A DNA stretch of 53,344 bases, taken from positions 1 through 53,344 of the forward strand of contig NZ_PPQN01000040.1 in the NCBI RefSeq assembly GCF_002901995.1. Reading direction: 5' to 3'. Numbering within the stretch: the first letter of the stretch is position 1; every line of letters starts with the position of its first letter. A program made the translations under genes and the position numbers. The notes under the pieces are model-generated. The model saw only the letters and a program-made list of their open reading frames with translations. It was not told where the DNA came from and did no database searches. This DNA is from Staphylococcus coagulans (GTDB taxonomy: Bacteria; Bacillota; Bacilli; Staphylococcales; Staphylococcaceae). This document shows, piece by piece, positions 18,879-27,098 of the stretch.

Positions 18879-19080
18879 GAAAATGTTAATACGTTGAGAG
18901 GAATTTGCATGGCTTGCTTTTAGCTTTAAATGCTTTTTTAGATTAAGTGCAGCTATGTCTCATCCGCACGACACACTCGATTAATAGAATTTTCTTATAA
19001 TTTAATAGAATTTATGTATTAGAAACTGATTACACGATTTGTTAGATTAAAGCAAAGTCATCTACCAAGGAGGAAATGTT

Positions 19081-19767
19081 ATGGACTATTCACCAAAACA
19101 AGGGATTAGAAGTCATGGTTTACCTCATGATCCATTTAAAAGTAGTACAGTACCGCGTCCGATTGGTTGGATTTCAACGGTTTCAAAAGATGGAAAAGAC
19201 AATTTAGCGCCCTATAGCCAGTACCAAAATTTAACGTGGGATCCACCAATGGTGATGTTTGCGGCGAATCAATCAGTATTAGGAAATCATGAGCGTAAAG
19301 ATACCGTAAAAAATGCTGAAGAGACAGGTTGGTTTGTGTGGAACATGGCAACATATGAATTGCGAGAAGCTGTAAACTTGTCGTCTAAAGCGTTACCACC
19401 TGAGGAAGATGAGTTTGAATTTGCAGGTGTGACAAAAGAAGCATGTATCGAGGCGCCAGGCTACCGTGTCAAAGAGTCACCCGTGCATTTTGAATGTGAG
19501 TATGCCCAAACAATTCGTATTCCAACTGGCGACCCTGTTTCGACGGTAGATATTGTTATCGGTCGTGTAGCGCAAGTACATATTGATGATGATGTCATTA
19601 TGGATAATGGAAAGTTAGATATTAAGTCTATCCGTCCTATTGCGCGTCTAGGTTACTATGATTACACAGTCGTTGACCAAATTTTTGAAATGAAAGCACC
19701 AGCAGCAACGAAAGAAGAACTTGCAGGACTCGAGGGGCGTAACTTCGATAATAAGTCTGAATCATAG
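19081..19767 (+). CDS. flavin reductase family protein
   Basis: A 228-residue FMN-binding split-barrel protein. The N-terminal half carries VPRPIGWISTVSKDGKDNLAPYSQY and DPPMVMFAANQ, the typical FMN-binding strand-turn region, followed by KDTVKNAEETGWFVWNMAT and the E-C-E segment HFECEYAQTIRI. Such proteins reduce flavin or act on small aromatic or quinone substrates; the substrate is unknown. AAGGAGG stands 7 bp before the ATG. It is monocistronic, with a large non-coding stretch after it. Confidence 0.85.
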   Translation: MDYSPKQGIRSHGLPHDPFKSSTVPRPIGWISTVSKDGKDNLAPYSQYQNLTWDPPMVMFAANQSVLGNHERKDTVKNAEETGWFVWNMATYELREAVNLSSKALPPEEDEFEFAGVTKEACIEAPGYRVKESPVHFECEYAQTIRIPTGDPVSTVDIVIGRVAQVHIDDDVIMDNGKLDIKSIRPIARLGYYDYTVVDQIFEMKAPAATKEELAGLEGRNFDNKSES

Positions 19768-19769
19768 TA

Positions 19770-19897
19770 AGTCCCTTTTTCGAATTATTACCTCAATAAT
19801 CGCGAAAAAGCGGAAGATTCAGTTAGATTTTTATTCAACAAGAAGTCTAAAAAGTTTGATATAGGCGATATAGATATTTTAGAAATGAATCTGGTGT
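19770..19897 (+). pseudogene. possible C-terminal gene remnant
   Basis: Directly after the flavin reductase stop, a frame without a start codon stays open for about 40 codons and ends at TAA 19895-19897. Its translation contains NNREKAEDSVRFLFNKKS and DIGDIDILEMNLV, which look protein-like (charged, alternating). No family was recognised. It may be the tail of a deleted gene or chance. Confidence 0.25.
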
Positions 19898-19920
19898 AAC
19901 CGTTTCTAGAATATCTTTTT
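19872..19920 (+). terminator. terminator downstream of the flavin reductase
   Basis: AGATATTTTAGAAA (19872-19885) pairs with TTTCTAGAATATCT (19902-19916) with one mismatch, then TTTTT. Confidence 0.65.
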
Positions 19921-20176
19921 ATGTCTAAGAAAAGCGGATGAAATAATCCATGATGAAGATCTTATTCCAATTTATTACAAGAAAACTTATCGAATAGCCA
20001 ATCATAAAATATGAAAAGATGATATAGGCATACGAGTATTAGTGTCGTAAACAATAAGGACTACTGACTTTAATAGCGTTTTTTAGAAGTGCGCGCTTCT
20101 AAAGTAATTTAATTGTTTTGCAATAAGTAAGCTAGGAAATGAAACAATGTATTCATATTTTATCAAGTGTAAATCA

Positions 20177-20205
20177 TGTAAAAGCATCAAAAAACTTGTT
20201 ATAAT
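20177..20205 (+). promoter_or_regulatory. promoter of gpmA
   Basis: Perfect TATAAT (20200-20205) with an extended TG; the -35 is weak (TGTAAA, 17-bp spacing). Predicted transcription start is near 20212, giving a leader of about 107 bases. Confidence 0.6.
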
Positions 20206-20223
20206 CAATTTATATAATAAAAA

Positions 20224-20300
20224 AATCGCATTTGTTAATACATTGATTAGCACGTGAACGTTTATTTTTGATTAACATTTAATGCGATTGGCGTTCACGT
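20224..20300 (+). promoter_or_regulatory. gpmA leader with two interleaved stems
   Basis: Stem A: AATCGCATT-TGTTAA (20224-20238) pairs perfectly with TTAACA-TTT-AATGCGATT (20272-20289), leaving a three-base bulge. Stem B: ACGTGAACG (20252-20260) pairs perfectly with CGTTCACGT (20292-20300). The order is A-B-A'-B', so the stems cross. B' ends a few bases above the AAGAAGG ribosome site. Confidence 0.55.
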
Positions 20301-20318
20301 ATAGAAAGAAGGTAAAAT

Positions 20319-21005
20319 ATGCCAAAACTTATTTTATGTAGACATGGCCAAAGCGTTTGGAATGCTGAAAATTTATTTACAGGATGGGCAGACGTTGATT
20401 TATCTGAACAAGGGCATAATGAAGCCATAACTTCAGGTAAAAAAATGAAAGAACAAGGAATTAATGTTGATATCGCGTTCACATCATTATTGAAACGTGC
20501 CATCAAAACAACATTTCATTTATTAAATGAATCAGATCAACTGTATGTTCCTGTTGTTAAATCATGGCGCTTGAACGAACGTCATTACGGTGGATTGCAA
20601 GGATTAAACAAAGACGAAGCGCGTAAACAATTTGGTGAAGATCAAGTACATATTTGGAGACGTTCATACGATACACCACCTCCAGCACAAGATGAAGCAC
20701 AACGCGAAAGTTATTTAAAAGATCGTAAATATGAATTGTTAGATAAACGCGTGATGCCTGAATCTGAAAGTTTAAAAGATACATTAGTACGTGTAATTCC
20801 ATATTGGAATGATCACATTTCACAAGAATTATTAGCTGGTAAAACTGTCCTTGTGTCCGCACATGGTAATTCTTTACGTGCCTTGATTAAATACTTAGAA
20901 GGCGTATCTGATGAAGATATTGTCGGTTATGAAATTAAAACAGGCGCACCACTTATTTATGAATTATCAGATGATTTAAAAGTCATTGATAAATATTACT
21001 TATAA
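20319..21005 (+). CDS. gpmA: 2,3-bisphosphoglycerate-dependent phosphoglycerate mutase
   Basis: Glycolytic mutase interconverting 3- and 2-phosphoglycerate. The 228-residue protein has the phosphohistidine motif LCRHGQSVWN (H9), FTGWADVDLSEQG, LNERHYGGLQGLNK and the second active-site histidine in VSAHGNSLRALIKYLEG, the dPGM pattern and length. As I recall, S. aureus carries gpmA elsewhere, so its place here is a lineage difference. Monocistronic, with its own promoter, a structured leader and a terminator. Confidence 0.94.
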   Translation: MPKLILCRHGQSVWNAENLFTGWADVDLSEQGHNEAITSGKKMKEQGINVDIAFTSLLKRAIKTTFHLLNESDQLYVPVVKSWRLNERHYGGLQGLNKDEARKQFGEDQVHIWRRSYDTPPPAQDEAQRESYLKDRKYELLDKRVMPESESLKDTLVRVIPYWNDHISQELLAGKTVLVSAHGNSLRALIKYLEGVSDEDIVGYEIKTGAPLIYELSDDLKVIDKYYL

Positions 21006-21036
21006 TAATGTTATCGCTATAAAGAATAAGCGACTT

Positions 21037-21068
21037 AAAAAGGCTAGGAGATATCCTGGTCTTTTTTT
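21037..21068 (+). terminator. terminator of gpmA
   Basis: AAAAAGGCTAGGA and TCCTGGTCTTTTTTT form a G-U containing stem with a short loop. Confidence 0.75.
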
Positions 21069-21244
21069 GATATGAAAAAGCACAAATCTTCATTGGTTAT
21101 CATTTGAATTAAATTTGGGATGATAAGGGGTTTCATCATATTGATTCAACTGATGTATAATACGGAGATATAGAAGCATCAGTTTCACATATGGATAAAG
21201 CAACTACTATGTTAAAATAGGGCAAAAGTATAAAAAGAAGTGTG

Positions 21245-22606
21245 ATGGATTTGGAATTGTTAAAGCGACTTGAAAGATATGCCCAAGAAAGACCAAAGCA
21301 TCTTGCGTTATGGATGGAGGATGTCCCCATCACCTACGAAATGTTATGGCAAAATGTACAAGAGGAAAGTGAAACAATGACTGACGCTATTGCGTGTCAA
21401 AAGGTGATGTTGACGCATACGCAAACAGCGCATTTTATTGTCGCTTATTTAGCGGTCTTGATGCGTCAAGGCATACCCTGTGTGCTCGGGCCTCAATGGT
21501 CACCGCAACAACGAGATGCGCTCATTAAGTTACATCATATTCCGTATATTTGGGGAGATGATGGGTTAGTGTGTACATCTTTTGAAATATCTCATGAGCG
21601 ATCCGAAAAGCCACAATTATTACATATCGGTTTTACCTCAGGGACAACAGGCTTACCGAAGGGCTTTATGAGAGACTTACCGTCATGGATTGCTTCATTT
21701 GAAGTGAATGATCGGTTGCTAGATACTTCAGTACAGATGTATATGGCGCTTGGCCCTTACGCACATTCGTTAACTTTGTATGTCCTGATATACGCGTTGT
21801 GGAACGGTAAAACGTTTATAGGACAAGATACATACGATATGGCAAAAGGTTTATCTGACCTTGCAGAACGACAACAGACATGTGCTTTGTTTCTTGTACC
21901 TACAATGGTGTATGATGGGATTCATTTGCGACAATATTCGCCTTGGGTTCGTCATATTTTTATTTCAGGAGACAAGTTACCGCCTAGCCGCCATAAACAA
22001 CTGAAAGCAGTGTTTCCAGAGAGTTCAATTGATGAGTTTTTCGGTACGTCAGAAGCAAGCTTTATCAGTGTTAATCGTAATCAAACGGCACCTCTCGATT
22101 CTGTTGGGCATTTGTTTCCAAATGTAGCAGTGACTTTACGCGAACAAGACAAGACCGGTATAGGACAATTATTTGTGAAAAGCCCGATGACATTTTCAGG
22201 CTATGTGGGTGAAGGAAAAGACAATGAATGGATAGCGACAGGGGATTATGCACGAATAGAGGAGGATGTGTTGTATTTACAAGGCCGTGTAAAAGACCGT
22301 CTCATCATTGGTGGAAAAAATGTCTATCCTGCAGTCATTGAACAGTACCTTAAACAATGGCCTGAAATTGCAGAGGCCGTCATTGTGCGCCGTCCACACG
22401 ATAAGCTAGGTGAGTTGGCCGTAGCGCTTTATGTAGGAACTGCAACGTTGGATGTCCATGCGGTGCGACAATGGCTTTCATCACGTGTCTCAAGATACGA
22501 AATACCATCAAAATTTATTCGTGTTGCATCGTTACCACAAACTGCAAGTGGTAAAGTTTCGCGTAAAGATGCGCAAATTTGTTATGAAAGAGGTGATTAT
22601 CAATGA
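21245..22606 (+). CDS. vraA: VraA-type acyl-CoA synthetase (AMP-forming)
   Basis: ANL-superfamily ligase that activates a carboxylic acid as adenylate and CoA thioester. Of 453 residues: A3 motif FTSGTTGLPKGF near 135, A5 FGTSEAS, A7 IATGDYAR, A8 GRVKDRLIIGGKNVYP and the A10 catalytic lysine in PQTASGKVSRKD, all intact. It is about 100 residues shorter than classic fatty-acyl-CoA ligases. GTG at 21242 could also start it; the ribosome site is weak (AAGAAG). An extended -10 TGT-TAAAAT lies at 21210-21218. It overlaps vraB by four bases (ATGA). In S. aureus vraA is named for its rise in vancomycin-resistant strains; the substrate is unknown. Confidence 0.85.
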   Translation: MDLELLKRLERYAQERPKHLALWMEDVPITYEMLWQNVQEESETMTDAIACQKVMLTHTQTAHFIVAYLAVLMRQGIPCVLGPQWSPQQRDALIKLHHIPYIWGDDGLVCTSFEISHERSEKPQLLHIGFTSGTTGLPKGFMRDLPSWIASFEVNDRLLDTSVQMYMALGPYAHSLTLYVLIYALWNGKTFIGQDTYDMAKGLSDLAERQQTCALFLVPTMVYDGIHLRQYSPWVRHIFISGDKLPPSRHKQLKAVFPESSIDEFFGTSEASFISVNRNQTAPLDSVGHLFPNVAVTLREQDKTGIGQLFVKSPMTFSGYVGEGKDNEWIATGDYARIEEDVLYLQGRVKDRLIIGGKNVYPAVIEQYLKQWPEIAEAVIVRRPHDKLGELAVALYVGTATLDVHAVRQWLSSRVSRYEIPSKFIRVASLPQTASGKVSRKDAQICYERGDYQ

Positions 22607-23745
22607 CGAAAGCAGTCATTGTAGCAGCGAAACGGACACCTATTGGCGTTTATGGAGGGTTATTAAAGAGATGGGAACCCGAAGCATTATTAAAACCATT
22701 ATTTGAGTATTTTGTGGAAAATTTACCGTGTCCGCTCGATGAACTTGATGATGTAATCATTGGAAATATTGTTGGCAAAGGAGGGAATATTGCACGCAAA
22801 AGTTTATTAGAAGCGGGCATCGATGTGTCGATTCCTGGACTTACAGTTGATCGACAATGTGGTTCGGGTTTAGAAGCCATTCATTTAGCATGTCGGTTGA
22901 TTGAAAGTGGCGCGGGAGATTTTTACATCGCTGGTGGCGTAGAGAGTGTGAGTCGTGCGCCCTGGAAAATGGAAAAACCGACATCATTATATCCTTCCAG
23001 TCCCCCAACTTTTTATGAACGCGTACCATTTGCGCCAGAGGGTCAAGATCCGAGTATGATTGAAGCCGCCGACAATGTCGCAAAACAATACCACGTGACA
23101 AGAGAAGACCAAGATCGGTTTGCGGTTCAAAGTCATCACCGCACGAGCCAAGCGATAGCGAAGGGTGTCATAGAACCTGAAATATTACCGCTTTCTGTAA
23201 ATGGACAACAGATGCTTCATGATGAAAGTGTAAAACCGAAAATCCAATATGAACGTACCGCACGTTTAAAACCGCTACGTGAAGGCGGTACTGTAACAGT
23301 CGGTAATTGTTGTCTTAAACATGACGGAGCATGTTTAGTTGTAGTGATGTCTGAACAAAAAGCACGCCAACTCGGTTTGACACAAGGATTAGCATTTGTT
23401 GATTATGCGATGGTCGGTGTTGATCCCAATCTATTAGGGATAGGTCCAGTTCCAGCAGTAAAGCGCATTCTAGAACAGCAACAACTGACAATCGAACAAA
23501 TTGATGCTGTAGAGTTAAATGAAGCGTTCAGTTCACAAGTGCTTGCATCACAGCGAGAGCTAGACATTCGCAATGACCAACTCAATCGTTTTGGCGGTGC
23601 CATTGCGATGGGACACCCTTATAGTGCAAGCGGGGCCATTTTAGTCACTCGATTATTTTATATGATGGATGCGCACAGAACCATTGCTACGATGGGGATT
23701 GGAGGCGGTATGGGTAATGCAGCGTTATTTGAACGTTGGGCGTAA
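22603..23745 (+). CDS. vraB: VraB, thiolase-family protein lacking the second catalytic Cys
   Basis: 380-residue thiolase fold annotated as acetyl-CoA acetyltransferase. The nucleophile is present in DRQCGSGLEAI (about residue 87), as are NEAFSSQ and the histidine motif GGAIAMGHPYSASGA. The C-terminal motif, normally CxGGGxG with the acid-base cysteine, reads TMGIGGGMGNA, so Cys is replaced by Gly. The protein may be acylated but poor at the condensation step. Start overlaps vraA (ATGA), and the 3' end overlaps vraC by 29 bp, so the four vra genes are one translationally coupled operon. Confidence 0.85.
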   Translation: MTKAVIVAAKRTPIGVYGGLLKRWEPEALLKPLFEYFVENLPCPLDELDDVIIGNIVGKGGNIARKSLLEAGIDVSIPGLTVDRQCGSGLEAIHLACRLIESGAGDFYIAGGVESVSRAPWKMEKPTSLYPSSPPTFYERVPFAPEGQDPSMIEAADNVAKQYHVTREDQDRFAVQSHHRTSQAIAKGVIEPEILPLSVNGQQMLHDESVKPKIQYERTARLKPLREGGTVTVGNCCLKHDGACLVVVMSEQKARQLGLTQGLAFVDYAMVGVDPNLLGIGPVPAVKRILEQQQLTIEQIDAVELNEAFSSQVLASQRELDIRNDQLNRFGGAIAMGHPYSASGAILVTRLFYMMDAHRTIATMGIGGGMGNAALFERWA

Positions 23746-24076
23746 AGAAACCCGTTATTTAAATATTGAGCAACAAGCATTAATGGATTATCAAGCGTTA
23801 TTTGATGACGCTTCAACAACGACAATCCCCTTATTATTTTTTGCGCGCTATTGGTCAAAATTTGAACTGTTTCAACCTTTTATTGGAGAAGCCATTACTT
23901 TAGTAGAGACAAATGTAAATCAGCCTCAGGCCATTTTATATGAGGCATCAATAGAAGCAACAATGACTTATATGGCGTATAAAAAGATTAAAGGATTTGA
24001 ACTGTTTCAATTTGAGCTTGCTTTACCTCATGATAATACAATACAACAGACATTTGTGAAGCGGGTGGGACATTGA
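23717..24076 (+). CDS. vraC: VraC-like protein, probable hotdog fold
   Basis: A 119-residue protein overlapping the end of vraB. The start at 23717 has GGAGG 12 bp before it; an upstream ATG in frame lacks a site. Blocks FFARYWSKFELFQPFIGEAITLVETNV and GFELFQFELALPHD suggest a MaoC/hotdog-like fold acting on acyl thioesters, but catalytic residues are not evident. It overlaps the next gene by TTGA. The two may form the two halves of a double-hotdog dehydratase. Function is inferred from context only. Confidence 0.65.
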   Translation: MQRYLNVGRKETRYLNIEQQALMDYQALFDDASTTTIPLLFFARYWSKFELFQPFIGEAITLVETNVNQPQAILYEASIEATMTYMAYKKIKGFELFQFELALPHDNTIQQTFVKRVGH

Positions 24077-24330
24077 AATTTTCATTAGAAGTCATACAAA
24101 ACTATGTCAATATCGTTAAAGATGATAATCCGATTCATGTGCATATTGTGCCCGGTCAAATGGTGGTGGAAAGGATCTGGCATGTGTTGAAATGGCAGCC
24201 AAAAGTGTATAAAGTAAAATATCAGCAGCCTATACGTGTGGATGAACCATTAGAGATACGACAAACGACAAAGTTAATCCAAGTTGTAGGCGCAAATGAA
24301 GAGATTAAATTAACGATTCGCTATATGTGA
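24073..24330 (+). CDS. short MaoC-like hotdog protein with hydratase motif
   Basis: An 85-residue protein starting at TTG that overlaps the vraC stop codon (TTGA). Near its N-terminus it has KDDNPIHVHIVPGQMVV (about 17-33), which matches the hydratase motif of (R)-specific enoyl-CoA hydratases (D-x-N-P-x-H, then PG) with both catalytic Asp and His. The rest, VYKVKYQQPIRVDEPLEI and EIKLTIRY, fits the returning hotdog strands. It is shorter than full MaoC domains (about 130), so it probably needs a partner, most simply VraC. Confidence 0.7.
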   Translation: MKFSLEVIQNYVNIVKDDNPIHVHIVPGQMVVERIWHVLKWQPKVYKVKYQQPIRVDEPLEIRQTTKLIQVVGANEEIKLTIRYM

Positions 24331-24359
24331 GAAATTCAATGTAGAAGAAACCTGAATGT

Positions 24360-24393
24360 AGCAATAAAGCGGTATGGGGGTATTGCTCTCTTA
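24360..24393 (+). terminator. terminator of the vra operon
   Basis: AGCAATA and TATTGCT arms around a 14-base loop, followed by CTCTTAAT; a modest terminator. Confidence 0.45.
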
Positions 24394-24419
24394 ATCTATG
24401 AAAAAGTTTTAAACGAATA

Positions 24420-24513
24420 AAGGCAAAGATGAGGGCGGGCTTGTGAGTTTATATGGTCCGAGTCATCTTTGCCAGTGCAGGGCGACGAAATGAATTTGAT
24501 TTCCGTCCTGCTG
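24420..24513 (-). repeat. inverted copy of the two-hairpin intergenic repeat
   Basis: Two stem-loops: GGCAAAGATGA/TCATCTTTGCC (24422-24473) and GCAGGGCGACGAAAT/ATTTCCGTCCTGC (24477-24511). Read on the minus strand the second begins GCAGGACGGAAATC and the first GGCAAAGATGACT, in the same order and with similar sequence as the intact copies at 37456 and 37588. It sits between the convergent vra operon and pdxK and may help end both transcripts. Confidence 0.7.
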
Positions 24514-24538
24514 TATGAAATGGATGTGTCTCTTACTG

Positions 24539-25369
24539 TTACACTTCTGTTACTTCAACTTCAATTTGTTCGATACGATTGGCAGCACCGTGATCGACTG
24601 GGCCAACAAATTCATTCATTTTCCAACCGTTTTTAATCGCAGAAGCGACGAATGCTTTTGCATTAACGACTGCTTCTTTTGGTGTTTGACCGTTCGCTAA
24701 GTTCGCAGTTGTCGCCGCTGCAAAAGTACAGCCTGCACCATGGTTATAACTTTGTTGGAACATATCCGTTGTTAATTGATAGAAAGTTTGACCATCATAG
24801 TAAAGGTCATAAGATTTATCTTGATCTAATGCTTTACCGCCTTTGATTACGACATGTTGCGCACCTTGATCGTAAATGATTTGTGCTGCTTTTTTCATAT
24901 CTTCAATCGATTTCAATGTGCCTAAACCTGACAATTGACCCGCTTCAAAAAGGTTAGGTGTTGTTACTGTTGCTTTAGGCAATAAATATTGAATCATTGC
25001 TTCAGTATTTCCCGGGTTAAGGACCTCATTTTCCCCTTTACATACCATCACAGGGTCGACGACAAAATATTTGGCACCTGATTCAGTAAAAGCTTCGCCT
25101 GCGCGCTGAATAATTTCTTCTGTGCCGAGCATACCTGTTTTGATTGCGTCAGGTCCAATACTAATCACAGTTTCTAGTTGTTTATTAAAAACGTCAAATG
25201 GAATCGGTGTGACATCATGAGACCATGTTTCTTTATCCATTGTTACGATTGCAGCTAATGCGACCATGCCATATGTGTCTAGTTCTTGGAAAGTTTTTAA
25301 ATCTGCTTGCATGCCTGCACCAGCACTCGTATCTGAACCTGCAATTGTTAATACTTTTTTTAAAGCCAT
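24539..25369 (-). CDS. pdxK: pyridoxal kinase of the dual-cysteine ribokinase type (ThiD-like)
   Basis: Phosphorylates vitamin B6 vitamers and probably hydroxymethylpyrimidine. The 276 residues follow the ThiD fold: TIAGSDTSAGAGMQADLKTF (8-27), DPVMVC with Cys110, KGG (177-179) and the anion hole NHGAGC with Cys214. Cys110 and Cys214 are the positions by which the staphylococcal enzyme was shown to hold pyridoxal as a hemithioacetal, so I favour PdxK over a pure ThiD. It is monocistronic and convergent with the vra operon. Confidence 0.88.
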   Translation of the reverse strand: MALKKVLTIAGSDTSAGAGMQADLKTFQELDTYGMVALAAIVTMDKETWSHDVTPIPFDVFNKQLETVISIGPDAIKTGMLGTEEIIQRAGEAFTESGAKYFVVDPVMVCKGENEVLNPGNTEAMIQYLLPKATVTTPNLFEAGQLSGLGTLKSIEDMKKAAQIIYDQGAQHVVIKGGKALDQDKSYDLYYDGQTFYQLTTDMFQQSYNHGAGCTFAAATTANLANGQTPKEAVVNAKAFVASAIKNGWKMNEFVGPVDHGAANRIEQIEVEVTEV

Positions 25370-25565
25370 AATATACGCACTCCTTTAAATCTAACTTATT
25401 GATATTGGACCGACAAAATCCGCATATCAATACGTCTCCATAGTTATTTAGTTACATACTATCTTATCATGGTCACCTATCGTATGCATATGGAATGTTT
25501 GAATCTAATAATGAAAGAACACGATTCATGACGAATTATGGTAAAATGTCAACGAGGTGAAAAAG

Positions 25566-26234
25566 ATGGATTGGTCAACAATATTTCATGAAATTACAAC
25601 AAAACATGACTTTCAGGCTATGCACGATTTTTTAGAAAAAGAATATTCTACGCAAATTGTATATCCAGATAGAAAAAACATTTATCAAGCCTTTGATTTA
25701 ACGCCTTTTGAAAATGTTAAAGTTGTGATATTAGGACAAGATCCTTATCATGGTCCAAATCAAGCCCATGGGTTAGCTTTTTCTGTACAGCCTAACGCAA
25801 AGTTTCCACCATCACTGCGTAATATGTATCAAGAGCTTGCAGATGATATCGGGTGTCAACGAACTTCCCCTCATTTACAAGATTGGGCAAGAGAGGGCGT
25901 TCTCTTATTGAACACAGTCTTAACAGTTCGACAAGGACAGGCACACTCACATCGTGATATTGGTTGGGAAGTCTTTACAGATGAAATTATTAAAGCAGTA
26001 TCTGAAGGTAAGAAAGGTGTTGTTTTTATCCTTTGGGGTAAACCGGCGCAACAAAAAGAACGTTTAATCGATACTACAAAACATCATGTTATCAAGTCGC
26101 CCCATCCAAGTCCATTGTCTGCACATCGAGGCTTCTTTGGTTCAAAACCCTATTCAAGAGCAAATCAATATCTAGAATCACAAGGATTAAAGCCAATCCA
26201 TTGGTGTGAAGGTAAGGAGAAATTCGATGAATAA
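25566..26234 (+). CDS. ung: uracil-DNA glycosylase
   Basis: Family 1 UDG that removes uracil from DNA. The 222 residues contain the water-activating motif GQDPYHG (57-63, Asp59), [21 protein letters not shown] and the DNA-intercalating [10 protein letters not shown] (180-189). The frame opens at a GTG (25557) that is itself the ribosome site GAGGTG, so the ATG at 25566 is the start. The next gene begins inside its last codons, giving an ung-ywdI-ywdK operon like that of Bacillus. Confidence 0.96.
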   Translation: MDWSTIFHEITTKHDFQAMHDFLEKEYSTQIVYPDRKNIYQAFDLTPFENVKVVILGQDPYHGPNQAHGLAFSVQPNAKFPPSLRNMYQELADDIGCQRTSPHLQDWAREGVLLLNTVLTVRQGQAHSHRDIGWEVFTDEIIKAVSEGKKGVVFILWGKPAQQKERLIDTTKHHVIKSPHPSPLSAHRGFFGSKPYSRANQYLESQGLKPIHWCEGKEKFDE

Positions 26235-26553
26235 AGAAAAACTGATTCAATTGTTGGAACAGGAATTAGTGCAAGCGGATACAGCAACAACAGATGAAGC
26301 ATTTCATAAACACATTTATGCGATACACACATTGACATCTTTATATGTTGATGAGGAAACACCAAAGCTTTCAAAGCATAAGTTATCAGAAACAAACAAA
26401 AATCGTCATACGTCACGTTCATCTGAGGTGACTGACGAAGAAATCAAAATGATGGGCGGTAAGGTGTCCTCGTCTCCACAACAATTAGATTCAAATCAAC
26501 GCATGGTAACAGATGATGAAGTGGGGAACGGCGCATCTATTTTTGATTTTTAA
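26227..26553 (+). CDS. YwdI-like (DUF5327) protein
   Basis: A 108-residue, highly polar protein overlapping the end of ung by 8 bp. The first 50 residues are predicted helix ([33 protein letters not shown]); the rest is low-complexity and charged, ending in a hydrophobic NGASIFDF tail. AAGGAG lies inside the ung 3' end. No enzyme motif. The gene position matches Bacillus ywdI after ung. Function unknown. Confidence 0.8.
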   Translation: MNKEKLIQLLEQELVQADTATTDEAFHKHIYAIHTLTSLYVDEETPKLSKHKLSETNKNRHTSRSSEVTDEEIKMMGGKVSSSPQQLDSNQRMVTDDEVGNGASIFDF

Positions 26554-26568
26554 TGAGGAGGAAATAAA

Positions 26569-26931
26569 ATGAAAGTATTTATCATATTAGGCGCATTAAA
26601 CGCGTTAATGGCAGTAGGTACAGGTGCATTTGGTGCACATGCATTGGATGGCAAGTTATCAGAGCACTACATGTCAGTATGGGAAAAAGCAACAATGTAT
26701 CAAATGTATCATGGTTTAGGTTTAATATTGATAGGCATTATTGGCGGTGCTTTACATCTTAATGTGGGTTGGGCCGGTTGGTTAATGTTCATCGGTATTG
26801 TATGCTTCAGTGGATCTCTTTATATTTTATCCTTAACGCAAGTGAGTATCCTCGGTGCGATTACTCCAATCGGTGGTGTTCTCTTTGTAATAAGTTGGCT
26901 GATGTTAGCTATTGCCGCTTTTAAACTGTAA
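26569..26931 (+). CDS. YwdK-like DUF423 membrane protein
   Basis: A 120-residue integral membrane protein with four predicted helices (about 1-20, 45-63, 68-90, 96-118). The family signature [38 protein letters not shown] segment is present between helices one and two ([21 protein letters not shown]). GAGGAGG precedes the ATG. It is the last gene of the ung operon. Activity unknown. Confidence 0.9.
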   Translation: MKVFIILGALNALMAVGTGAFGAHALDGKLSEHYMSVWEKATMYQMYHGLGLILIGIIGGALHLNVGWAGWLMFIGIVCFSGSLYILSLTQVSILGAITPIGGVLFVISWLMLAIAAFKL

Positions 26932-27049
26932 GTGGGTATGTTTAAAAGTATCAAGTAGAGCAATTCATTTGATGGCAATGTATATTTAAGTACAGAGCTA
27001 TTTAGTCATTTTAATATTTATTAAAAGAATAACTTAATCAATTTTATAA

Positions 27050-27098
27050 AAGCGTTACCTAGAGTGTAATTATTATACATTTAAGGTAACGTTTTTTT
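27050..27098 (+). terminator. terminator of the ung operon
   Basis: GCGTTACCT and AGGTAACG arms around a 23-base loop, followed by seven T residues. Confidence 0.8.

Noticed and set aside
23669-23716. Longer N-terminus for VraC
   Set aside because: Lies entirely within vraB codons and has no ribosome site; the start at 23717 has GGAGG.
24539-25369. Calling this gene thiD alone
   Set aside because: Cys110 and Cys214 match the staphylococcal pyridoxal kinase; dual activity remains possible.
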